Positions 15,744 to 21,116 of a stretch of DNA of 21,116 nt are shown piece by piece. Under the pieces are notes generated by a model. The model saw only the letters and a program-made list of their open reading frames with translations. It had not been told where the DNA came from and made no database searches. A program made the translations under genes and the position numbers. Numbering within the stretch: the first letter of the stretch is position 1; every line of letters starts with the position of its first letter. The DNA is taken from the NCBI GenBank assembly GCA_964631325.1, contig CAZVWJ010000044.1, positions 1 through 21,116 of the forward strand, given 5' to 3'. Origin of the DNA: CAZVWJ01 sp964631325 (GTDB lineage: Bacteria; T1Sed10-126).

Positions 15744-16439
15744 TCATTTATCTTTACCGGCGGAGAGGCGTTGAAGGTGGGAGATATCCGTCAGCTTGAT
15801 TCCCGAGTCCAGTCTCTCGATCGCCCCGGTTTCCGCGAGTTGTTTTAATTTACGGGACAGGGTTTCCGGGGTTGTCCCGAGCATGTTGGCCAGTTCCTGT
15901 TTGCTGGATTTTAATTCTACCCGGAGACCGGGCGTTAACCGGTCGTGTTCTTTGACTGCCCGGTCGAGCAGATACTTAGCCAGGCGGGCGGGAACCTCCC
16001 GCAACGAGAGATCTTCCACCAGCCCGACTAAGAATCGGAGCCGATGGGTCAGCTCGGCCAACATCTGCAGGGAAAAGTCGGGTTCGTCCCGCAGTAGCTC
16101 GATAAATTCGTCGCGAGGAATAAACAACATGCGGGCGGTCTCGGTTATTTCCAGGCTGACCGGGTAGTCCTTGCCGGCAAAAATCGCCGCTTCGGCAATT
16201 ACGTCCCCCGGTTCCAGCAGTCGGATAATCTGTTGCTTGCCGGCCGGGGACGTCCGATATCCTTTGGCCCGGCCTTCCGCGACTACGTAAAAACCGTCCA
16301 CTTCCTCCCCGGCAAGAAAGACAATGTTGCCCGGCTCGTAGGATTCACTGATCGTAATTGCCGCAATTTTCTCCAGGTCCGCGGAGTCCAGCCCTCCGAA
16401 TAGTTCCGTCTGACGGAGGGCCGGAATTATGGTTTCCAT
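15744..16439 (-). CDS. Crp/Fnr-family regulator, cysteine-free (DNR/HcpR-like)
   Basis: A 231-residue transcription factor. Residues about 1-130 form the cyclic-nucleotide-type sensor barrel (SYEPGNIVFLAGEEVDGFYVV, LLEPGDVIAEAAIF), then the dimerisation helix, then a winged helix SKQELANMLGTTPETLSRKL. The recognition helix has ETLSR, the ExxSR pattern FNR uses to read TTGA half-sites, and TTGA-N6-TCAA boxes occur nearby. There is no cysteine at all, so it cannot carry the FNR [4Fe-4S] cluster; a haem-based NO sensor of the DNR/HcpR kind is the likely alternative. ATG 16439 has GGAG 8 bases upstream. A longer frame to 16538 only overlaps the nifU-like gene in another frame. It lies 5 bases after that gene and is probably cotranscribed. 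Confidence 0.9.
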   Translation of the reverse strand: METIIPALRQTELFGGLDSADLEKIAAITISESYEPGNIVFLAGEEVDGFYVVAEGRAKGYRTSPAGKQQIIRLLEPGDVIAEAAIFAGKDYPVSLEITETARMLFIPRDEFIELLRDEPDFSLQMLAELTHRLRFLVGLVEDLSLREVPARLAKYLLDRAVKEHDRLTPGLRVELKSSKQELANMLGTTPETLSRKLKQLAETGAIERLDSGIKLTDISHLQRLSAGKDK

Positions 16440-16444
16440 CCGGT

Positions 16445-16669
16445 TTACTCCACCGCTTCTACTTTCTGGACCCCGTCGACTTCCTGCTTGAGTGTTCGTT
16501 CCACGACCTGGGAGAGAGTCATCTGGGACATCGGACAACCGCCACAGGCGCCGGTCAATCTGACTTTGACAACGCCGTCGTCGGTCACTTCCACGAGCTC
16601 AATGCCACCGCCGTCCGCCTGCAGAGTCGGCGCAATCTTAGCAATGGTTTCTTCAACTGCTTCCTTCAT
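16445..16669 (-). CDS. NifU C-terminal domain (Nfu-type) Fe-S carrier
   Basis: A 74-residue stand-alone NifU-like domain. These proteins carry and deliver iron-sulfur clusters through a CxxC pair. The family sequence is clear: an ETIAKIAPTLQADGGGIELVEV start, GVVKVRLTGACGGCPMSQMTL with the CGGC motif, and a C-terminal VVERTLKQEVDGVQKVEAVE helix and strand. AGGAGG lies 8 bases before the ATG. It directly precedes the Crp/Fnr gene (5-base gap), so cluster delivery or repair may be produced together with the stress regulator. Confidence 0.95.
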   Translation of the reverse strand: MKEAVEETIAKIAPTLQADGGGIELVEVTDDGVVKVRLTGACGGCPMSQMTLSQVVERTLKQEVDGVQKVEAVE

Positions 16670-16725
16670 CCTTAGTGCCTCCTCGAATCATTAATCTAAT
16701 TTTAAAAAGCGATAAACAATCAACT

Positions 16726-16761
16726 ATTCCCGCAATTTCGCAATTGCGCAATTGCGGGAAT
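16726..16761. repeat. 12-bp perfect inverted repeat with embedded CGCAATT repeats
   Basis: ATTCCCGCAATT (16726-16737) and AATTGCGGGAAT (16750-16761) are perfect inverted repeats. The interior holds CGCAATTGCG, itself a palindrome, so CGCAATT recurs three times at 8-base spacing. It lies about 57 bases upstream of the NifU-like start and may be an operator for the nifU-crp pair or part of the terminator region after the ferredoxin gene. Confidence 0.6.
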
Positions 16762-16791
16762 ACGCAAATGCTAATAATGTAATAACAATTA

Positions 16792-16826
16792 CCCTGGGGT
16801 TATTGAAACAGTTGTCAACCCGGGGG
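16792..16826 (-). terminator. Possible terminator after the ferredoxin gene
   Basis: GGGTT (16797-16801) pairs with AACCC (16817-16821), and flanking CCC (16792-16794) pairs with GGG beyond, giving an imperfect GC-rich hairpin starting about 10 bases after the ferredoxin stop. The following minus-strand sequence is AT-rich but has no strong U-tract, so read-through into nifU-crp is possible. Confidence 0.4.
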
Positions 16827-16836
16827 ACCAGCTTAT

Positions 16837-17703
16837 TTACAGATCCACCCATTTTTCGTTCAGGATTTCGCCCTGGATGCTGACTTCGATCGATTTAACG
16901 GGAAGCTTGCGGTCCGCCGCTTCGGCGGCTTCGCGAGCGAGTTTGAGCAAACCCCGGCAGCAGGGGACCTCCATGGTCAGCACCGTCAAGGTATTAATCT
17001 CGGCCTCGTCGATCATCTCAATTAGCTTCTGTTGGTAATAGTCCAATTCTCTGTCCAGCTTTGGACAGGCGATAGCAAGTGACTTGTCCTCCAGGAAGTG
17101 GGCGTGGAAGTCACCGACCGAATAGGCCACGCAGTCGGCGGCGAGCACCACGTCGGTGCCCTGGAAATACGATGCCGCCGGTGGAACAAGATGCAATTGT
17201 ACCGGCCATTGCTCTAATTTTGAAGCCAGGCCTTTCGTCGCGGTGGTTTCTTCCGCCTTGTTTTTTTCTTTTCCAAAACTTTGTGCTTGTGCGCCCGGAC
17301 AACCGGAGTGTCCAGCTTCGTTTTCCATTTCATCCGCACTCTCCTTTGTAAGTGGATTTTCGATACCTTCTGCTTCGAGAACTTCCAGTGCTTCCTGCAG
17401 CAGATCTTCCTCCCCGTGTTCCTGCAGGTGCTCAAGGTGAGCTTTAATTGTATTCTCGCCCTGTTCGATGATGTTTTCCATGACCTTCTCTTCGTCGTAG
17501 GGTTCGGCTTCCCGTTTCTCGACGGTAATTGCGTCCTCCGGGCATTCCCCGATACAGGCACCCAGCCCGTCGCAGAACAGATCGCTGATCAGGCGAGCCT
17601 TGCCGTCGATTACCTGCAGTGCCCCCTCGGGGCAGGCGGGGATGCACTCCCCACAACCGGTGCATTTTTCCTCGTCGATATTGATAATTTCTCTTTCGAC
17701 CAT
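16837..17703 (-). CDS. Two-[4Fe-4S] ferredoxin-like protein (Hcp-associated type)
   Basis: A 288-residue iron-sulfur protein. The N-terminus has one classical cluster motif CTGCGECIPAC (Cys14, 17, 20, 24) and a second of altered spacing, CDGLGACIGEC (Cys44, 50, 54). An acidic linker (about 65-165) follows, then a domain with more conserved-looking cysteines (AADCVAY, AIACPKLD, EVPCCRGLL). Proteins of this build are common in anaerobes, often next to hybrid cluster protein genes; no hcp gene is in the window. It probably shuttles electrons, perhaps to nitrosative-stress enzymes such as the nearby flavodiiron protein (inference). ATG 17703 has AAGGAAG 8 bases upstream; a GTG at 17712 overlaps that site. 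An FNR-type promoter sits 31 bases upstream of the ATG. Confidence 0.88.
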   Translation of the reverse strand: MVEREIINIDEEKCTGCGECIPACPEGALQVIDGKARLISDLFCDGLGACIGECPEDAITVEKREAEPYDEEKVMENIIEQGENTIKAHLEHLQEHGEEDLLQEALEVLEAEGIENPLTKESADEMENEAGHSGCPGAQAQSFGKEKNKAEETTATKGLASKLEQWPVQLHLVPPAASYFQGTDVVLAADCVAYSVGDFHAHFLEDKSLAIACPKLDRELDYYQQKLIEMIDEAEINTLTVLTMEVPCCRGLLKLAREAAEAADRKLPVKSIEVSIQGEILNEKWVDL

Positions 17704-17733
17704 AAGAATCACTTCCTTTTGATAGCTACCAAG

Positions 17734-17775
17734 ATTATAGTCTGTCTGCTGACGGTTGTCCTTGATTTAAGTCAA
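17734..17775 (-). promoter_or_regulatory. FNR-type class II promoter of the ferredoxin gene
   Basis: On the minus strand, TTGACTTAAATCAA (17775-17762) is followed after exactly 22 bases by a consensus TATAAT (17739-17734). The inferred start point is about 17727, so the box is centred at -41.5 and the leader to the ATG is only about 24 bases. There is no -35 hexamer, as expected for activator-dependent class II promoters. This is the best of the three boxes in the window. Confidence 0.75.
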
Positions 17776-17834
17776 TTTTTTTTGCTGAAAATTTGGTTGC
17801 CGTTAGTACTTCCTAATTTGCTCTGAATATCGTT

Positions 17835-17915
17835 CCGGGGGCATTACCGAAGTGTCAGGGATCCGGATTCCGGAGACCTTTATTGTCATTCTGGGAAAGC
17901 AATCCTGCATTCAAT
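17835..17915. repeat. Degenerate intergenic repeat fragment
   Basis: GC-rich sequence with CCGGATTCCGG and TGTCATTCTGGGAAAGCAAT recalls the common TGTCATTCC...GGAATCC intergenic repeat type and the CATTCCGG start of the repeat at 961. Similarity is short. The gene-poor stretch 17776-18350 holds this, the AT palindromes at 18096-18144 and the hairpin at 18273-18306; I see no convincing gene in it. Confidence 0.4.
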
Positions 17916-18095
17916 TAGATCCCATTAATTGAGTTAAAAAGAATATAGTAGCTGCGTAGATTGAATTTTACTTTGAATGTCAATTCTGGATGTATCTAAT
18001 TGAGTCTGGAAGAGCCTGCTCCGGACTTCACCCACCTTGATTTTTGGTTTATCGACTTGATGACCGACCAAGACGAACCAATAACTGTCCTGATA

Positions 18096-18144
18096 CTCAA
18101 ACATATCATTATATGGACATATAATGATATGATGATATGTTGAG
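18096..18144. repeat. Nested AT-rich palindromes
   Basis: ATATCATTATATG (18103-18115) and CATATAATGATAT (18118-18130) form a perfect 13-bp inverted repeat with a 2-base centre. An overlapping pair, CTCAAACATATCAT (18096-18109) and ATGATATGTTGAG (18132-18144), is complementary with one bulge. Such cruciform-prone sequence may be an operator, a repeat terminus or a replication-associated site; nothing decides. Confidence 0.6.
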
Positions 18145-18272
18145 ATATTCATATGAGCTAATATGATCTGACCTTGTATGTTATTTCGGGTGGAAGCACG
18201 AAGCATCGAACTTCTGCAAACGAATCCGATACATGTCCACCTCGACAAATTTCAATTAATTTCACCAGGGGC

Positions 18273-18306
18273 GGTGTGCAGGTACAGTTATTATGTCCTG
18301 CACACC
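18273..18306. repeat. Perfect 10-bp inverted repeat downstream of DUF6448
   Basis: GGTGTGCAGG (18273-18282) and CCTGCACACC (18297-18306) enclose a 14-base loop. It starts 45 bases after the DUF6448 stop on the minus strand. No T-tract follows, so it may be an RNA-stabilising hairpin or a factor-dependent terminator. Confidence 0.55.
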
Positions 18307-18350
18307 TGTCGTGGGGGGATCAGCGTTCGACCTGCCGATTTATCAATGAG

Positions 18351-18986
18351 TTATTTACCATGAGAACCGGCGGATTTGCCACCAACTCCGTGAGGCGGAC
18401 CGGCCATAATTTTCTGGTAGAGCTTGTGCACGTAAACGATGTACTTTACGTAGGCGTCCGCCCATTTACGGCCGGTTTCCACGCTCTGTTGTTGCTCCCA
18501 TTGCCGCCGTGCCTGTTGGCTGGTTTTAAACCACTTTTTTACTTTGTTCTCCAGCTCGGAGGAGAGCAACTCGACGACCGGTTGGATGTCGCCGGTTTCC
18601 CGCGCTTTCTCCGCCAACTTGAGATCAACTGGAAGTTCCGAGGCCTGTTTGAGACCGGTGAAGGGCATCCCTTCCGCGGCCCGGTGCAGGCGAATTGCTT
18701 CACTCATGAAGTAACGTTTGGCCACCTTTTTGCCCGGTCCACCCGAGCGGTAAGCCTCAAGGCTACTTTTAAATCGTTCCCGGAGAGCCGCTTCCTGTTC
18801 ATCGCCGATCCAGATTGCCACTGGCTTGAGCTGGCCGGTCTCCAGGGCTTTTCGGGCTGACTTGGCAACCGGACCGTTAACCCTGTCGCAGTGGGCTTTC
18901 AGGCCCACAGGAACTAGCAAGGAAGCGGCGAACAGCAGAATACAGACAACGTCGATTTTTCTCAGTAAATTTAGGTTGTTAAACAT
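18351..18986 (-). CDS. DUF6448 family exported protein
   Basis: A 211-residue protein matching the DUF6448 pattern as I remember it; function unknown. Residues 8-28 are a hydrophobic signal peptide. Cleavage after Ala31 (GLKA) would leave His32-Cys33-Asp34 as the mature N-terminus, followed by GPVAKSARKALETG. Two related halves each carry an AL/KARETG-x-PV unit (about 46-58 and 126-138). Other conserved-looking motifs are RYFMSEAIRLHRAAEGMPFTGLK (His101) and VETGRKWADAYVKYIVYVHKLY (His187). The tail is Gly/His/Lys-rich. GAGGAG precedes the ATG by about 9 bases. The FNR-type box and -10 upstream place it with the ferredoxin and hemerythrin genes, suggesting a periplasmic role in the same stress response (inference). 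Confidence 0.8.
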   Translation of the reverse strand: MFNNLNLLRKIDVVCILLFAASLLVPVGLKAHCDRVNGPVAKSARKALETGQLKPVAIWIGDEQEAALRERFKSSLEAYRSGGPGKKVAKRYFMSEAIRLHRAAEGMPFTGLKQASELPVDLKLAEKARETGDIQPVVELLSSELENKVKKWFKTSQQARRQWEQQQSVETGRKWADAYVKYIVYVHKLYQKIMAGPPHGVGGKSAGSHGK

Positions 18987-19123
18987 TGTGGATCACTCCT
19001 CTAACAGATTAGTTGAACTTTGCGTCAGAATCACAATTTTTATCACTCTCCCGAATATGAGTATGAGACAATTCCTGGAGCAATTCGTTGTTTGCTTAGT
19101 TTTTTATCTCAAGTTTCAATAAT

Positions 19124-19165
19124 AGTATAGAGGGTGGAGAATGAGTTGTCTTTGAGCTATATCAA
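19124..19165 (-). promoter_or_regulatory. FNR-type class II promoter of the DUF6448 gene
   Basis: On the minus strand, TTGATATAGCTCAA (19165-19152) is followed after exactly 22 bases by TATACT (19129-19124), placing the box at -41.5 from an inferred start near 19117. The leader to the DUF6448 ATG is about 131 bases. Box and spacing match those at 15646-15687 and 17734-17775. Confidence 0.7.
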
Positions 19166-19283
19166 TTGTCCTCGAAAGAAATTTCCAAGGAAAGGTGGCA
19201 CAAGAAGGCAGAGATGATGAAAATACTGAAGAGCACCGGAGAGCAATCAAGGGGAATGCTTTGGTCTATGAGAACAAAAAGTT

Positions 19284-20096
19284 CTAACCCAAGGCAACAT
19301 CGAGCGTCATCATAACAGCAAATCCAAGCATCGCCCCGAGCGTCGGTATATCAGTATGAGTTTCTCGTTGGGCGGAAGGAATTAATTCCTCAACTACTAC
19401 ATAAATCATTGCTCCGGCTGCAAAAGCAAGTGCATACGGCAATAGCGGCCGAACGATTAAAACAGCTGCAGCACCGAGAATGCCAAAAATTGGCTCGATC
19501 ACACCCGAAAGCTGCCCATACCACAGACACTTTAATCGACTTAGTCCCTCCCGACGAAGTGGAACGGAAACAGCTGTACCTTCCGGGAGATTCTGGATCC
19601 CAATTCCCAGAGCAAGAGCAACAGCCCCACCCAATGTGGCCATTTCTACTCCGGCCCCGTGGGCACCAAAAGCAACCCCAACGGCCAAACCTTCCGGCGC
19701 ATTGTGAAGTGTTATGGCAAAAATGAGCAGTAGACTCCGGCGGAAAGAGGTAGGGACCCCTTCGGCGGATTCCAAGGGGTCTCCGGGATGCAGATGCGGA
19801 ATTATTTGGTCAACCATCCAGAGAAAAGCTCCACCCAGAAGAAATCCCAGCAAAGCCGGCAACCAGGTGGGCAGTGGACCTTCCTCAGCCAATTCGATTG
19901 CGGGAGCAAGTAGTGACCAGAAGCTGGCAGCAATCATTACTCCGGCTGCAAATCCAAGCATTCCGTCGAGAACTTGTTGATTTACTGACTTAAAAAAGAG
20001 GACTATACCAGCCCCGGCCGCTGTCATAAACCAGGTAAAGAGAGTTCCCAGCAGAGCCTGGAGTATTGGGTTTAATCCAATAAACCAATCAATCAT
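19284..20096 (-). CDS. ZIP family divalent metal transporter
   Basis: A 270-residue inner-membrane protein of the ZIP family, which imports zinc and related ions (iron, manganese) into the cytoplasm. It is about eight hydrophobic helices long. The signature metal sites are present: HNAPEG at 131-136 in helix 4 and QNLPEG at 168-173 in helix 5, and a loop HLHPGD (101-106) precedes helix 4. Length and layout fit the ZupT/GufA branch. AGGAGG precedes a cluster of possible starts: ATG 20105 (2 bases away), GTG 20102 (5) and ATG 20096 (11); I take the last, which begins MIDWFIG, but GTG 20102 is equally defensible. It sits upstream of DUF6448 on the same strand but with its own gap of almost 300 bases. 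Confidence 0.92.
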   Translation of the reverse strand: MIDWFIGLNPILQALLGTLFTWFMTAAGAGIVLFFKSVNQQVLDGMLGFAAGVMIAASFWSLLAPAIELAEEGPLPTWLPALLGFLLGGAFLWMVDQIIPHLHPGDPLESAEGVPTSFRRSLLLIFAITLHNAPEGLAVGVAFGAHGAGVEMATLGGAVALALGIGIQNLPEGTAVSVPLRREGLSRLKCLWYGQLSGVIEPIFGILGAAAVLIVRPLLPYALAFAAGAMIYVVVEELIPSAQRETHTDIPTLGAMLGFAVMMTLDVALG

Positions 20097-20460
20097 AATC
20101 ACCATACCCTCCTGTTTAGTTGCTTGTAAGCCAACCCACCAGATAACTTCCCTCGCCAAACACCGCTTATTTTTAGAGTTTCCTACAAAAAACTTTCTAC
20201 CTTATTTGAGGATGTTTTTGGTGGTGGATTCTTTCAAAATTTTCAGAAAAAATTCAATCCTGAATTAAAGTATCAAAGCTGTCGAAACTAAGTTTTATCA
20301 GCGATGGGATTAGTTTTTTCTTTTTGGCTTAGTCGGTCGTGTAAGGGGAAATATGACCCACTACAGAATATCTTTAACCTTCGAATGAAAATCCCCCCCA
20401 ATTATAGTGACAGCCTGTAGCCTGCACCACCTCAAAACTGGAATGAGAGGAGATCAAAAT
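20097..20460. other. Intergenic stretch without recognised gene
   Basis: This AT-rich stretch contains the ZIP leader and probably its promoter, but no clear -35/-10 pair stands out. A short inverted repeat AATTCA/TGAATT occurs at about 20248-20264. I see no ORF or RNA gene in it. Confidence 0.5.
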
Positions 20461-20568
20461 ATGGACTTCAACCTGTTTGAATTAAAACAGAGATGTGAGG
20501 AAGTTTTCAACCCTTCTGTGCTTTCTTTGCACAAAAAGATTGGAGAAGCCGGAAATCCATCATTGTAA
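20461..20568 (+). CDS. 35-codon ORF with strong ribosome site, unknown
   Basis: ATG 20461 to TAA 20568 encodes MDFNLFELKQRCEEVFNPSV then LSLHKKIGEAGNPSL. GAGGAG lies 8 bases upstream, which is better than many real genes here. The sequence looks like the N-terminus of a longer protein cut short, possibly a transposase, but I do not recognise the family. The surroundings (coiled-coil remnant, inverted repeat GTTCCCCA/TGGGGAAC at 20596-20603 and 20648-20655) favour a decayed mobile element. Confidence 0.35.
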   Translation: MDFNLFELKQRCEEVFNPSVLSLHKKIGEAGNPSL

Positions 20569-20659
20569 CTGTTTGGCGTGGTAAATGCTTTACAAGTTCC
20601 CCAATGATGTCGAATAAATTATAGCACCGTGAACTCATTAATTGAACTGGGGAACAAAG

Positions 20660-20908
20660 ATGTCTGAGCCAACCTACGAAGAGCTTGCCGAAGAAAATCG
20701 GGATCTCCGAAAAAAAGTTGATGAACTTTTTGACCGAGTCGAGGCGTTGGAGGAAGAAAACCAGCGCTTGCGCAATGAAAAAATGTGATGGAATTACTTA
20801 AAAGAGCTTTTCAACATCAGCGGCGCGGAGATCCGGTTACAGTTCTTTGAAAGTGTTCAGAACCAACGAAATATCTTTCGGAAGAACTGTGTACTTTTAG
20901 GGCGCTAA
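20660..20908 (+). pseudogene. Coiled-coil N-terminal remnant with in-frame TGA, possibly transposase
   Basis: ATG 20660 opens 42 codons, ending in TGA (20786-20788), that encode a charged coiled coil (TYEELAEENRDLRKKVDELF, ALEEENQRLRNEKM). The same frame stays open for 39 more codons after the TGA (WNYLKELFNISGAEIRLQFF and on) until TAA at 20906. The TYEEL-ENRxLRxxV start resembles the N-terminal coiled coil of IS66-type transposases, but no catalytic region is present. It is read best as a decayed fragment. A small regulatory coiled-coil protein of 42 residues is the alternative. Confidence 0.4.
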
Positions 20909-20992
20909 ACAATTATGCACTGTTTCAGATAAATTAAACCATTCTTGTAACTCTTGAATTTGCCGGTCAAGACAATGAATATTTGCTTATCA

Positions 20993-21115
20993 TTAATCTT
21001 GAATTTTTTCTTTCAACAACCATTTCCAGACCGGAATTATAGAAATATTTTTCTTCGTTTCAAATTGAGTGGTCTCCTCACTTGCCGTAAGAATTGTCCC
21101 CTTTTCTACCCCCAA
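20993..21115 (-). CDS. C-terminal end of a gene entering from the right edge, unknown
   Basis: On the minus strand a frame open from the window edge gives VEKGTILTASEETTQFETKK then NISIIPVWKWLLKEKIQD and stops at 20993. The KGT-x-FET pattern recalls the baseplate J/gp6-like proteins of contractile phage tails and injection machines, but the match is short and from memory. The same frame continues past three stops into coding-looking sequence (LDRQIQELQEWFNLSETVHN, to about 20905), so the gene may itself be degraded. Confidence 0.3.
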   Translation of the reverse strand: MGVEKGTILTASEETTQFETKKNISIIPVWKWLLKEKIQD

Positions 21116-21116
21116 T

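Noticed and set aside
15744..16439. True FNR with an oxygen-sensing iron-sulfur cluster
   Set aside because: There is no cysteine in the protein.
16440..16538. Longer N-terminus for the Crp/Fnr regulator
   Set aside because: The extra 33 residues are the nifU-like gene read in another frame; ATG 16439 has its own ribosome site and fits the family.
16803..16818. TTGA-N8-TCAA as a regulator site after the ferredoxin gene
   Set aside because: Spacing is 8 instead of 6 and it forms the loop side of the terminator-like hairpin.
17934..18248. 104-codon minus-strand ORF
   Set aside because: It runs through the AT palindromes, has no clear ribosome site and resembles no protein I know.
18174..18860. 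228-codon plus-strand ORF
   Set aside because: It lies antisense to the well-supported DUF6448 gene and has no ribosome site or recognisable domain.

Overview
This is a 21.1-kb piece of a draft bacterial scaffold; a run of exactly 100 N (8082-8181) marks an assembly gap. Genes are dense, base composition is middling, and many proteins are rich in acidic residues. A class B acid phosphatase-like lipoprotein, a second lipoprotein and a DUF6448 exported protein suggest a cell with an outer membrane or periplasm. A flavodiiron protein, a hemerythrin-like protein and a clustered ferredoxin suggest an anaerobe or microaerophile that meets O2 or NO. I could not assign a phylum from sequence alone.

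Left part (1-7.9 kb, + strand): acid phosphatase lipoprotein, tRNA-Arg(CCG), then a tight run of a membrane-anchored TPR protein with a degenerate Mrr-like domain, SecA (start overlapping by 4 bases), a second membrane TPR protein and CutA. A hairpin follows, then a secreted L,D-transpeptidase. Copies of a dispersed palindromic repeat sit at about 961-1109 and 7896-7953.

Middle part (8-11.6 kb, + strand): a 47-bp tandem repeat broken by the gap and ending in a terminator-like palindrome, a PolX DNA polymerase with PHP domain, a moxR-type ATPase cut off after 75 codons and joined out of frame to the tail of a membrane protein, a 450-base stretch of strong hairpins (possible structured RNA), a small lipoprotein and an orphan ThiS/MoaD-like protein.

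Right part (11.6-20.1 kb, - strand) is the most interesting. It holds a class A flavodiiron protein, a PAS-PAS-GGDEF diguanylate cyclase whose five cysteines all lie in one PAS domain, a hemerythrin-like protein, a cysteine-free Crp/Fnr regulator with an FNR-type ExxSR recognition helix, a NifU C-terminal domain protein, a two-cluster ferredoxin-like protein, a DUF6448 protein and a ZIP transporter. Three promoters in this block, before hemerythrin, ferredoxin and DUF6448, share one architecture: a TTGA-N6-TCAA palindrome exactly 22 bp upstream of a good -10 hexamer, which centres the box at -41.5. I infer a compact local regulon run by the Crp/Fnr protein, probably for nitrosative or oxidative stress, that includes the uncharacterised DUF6448 protein.

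The last 900 bases hold only fragments: two tiny ORFs, one a coiled-coil remnant with an in-frame stop, and the tail of a gene entering from the right edge.
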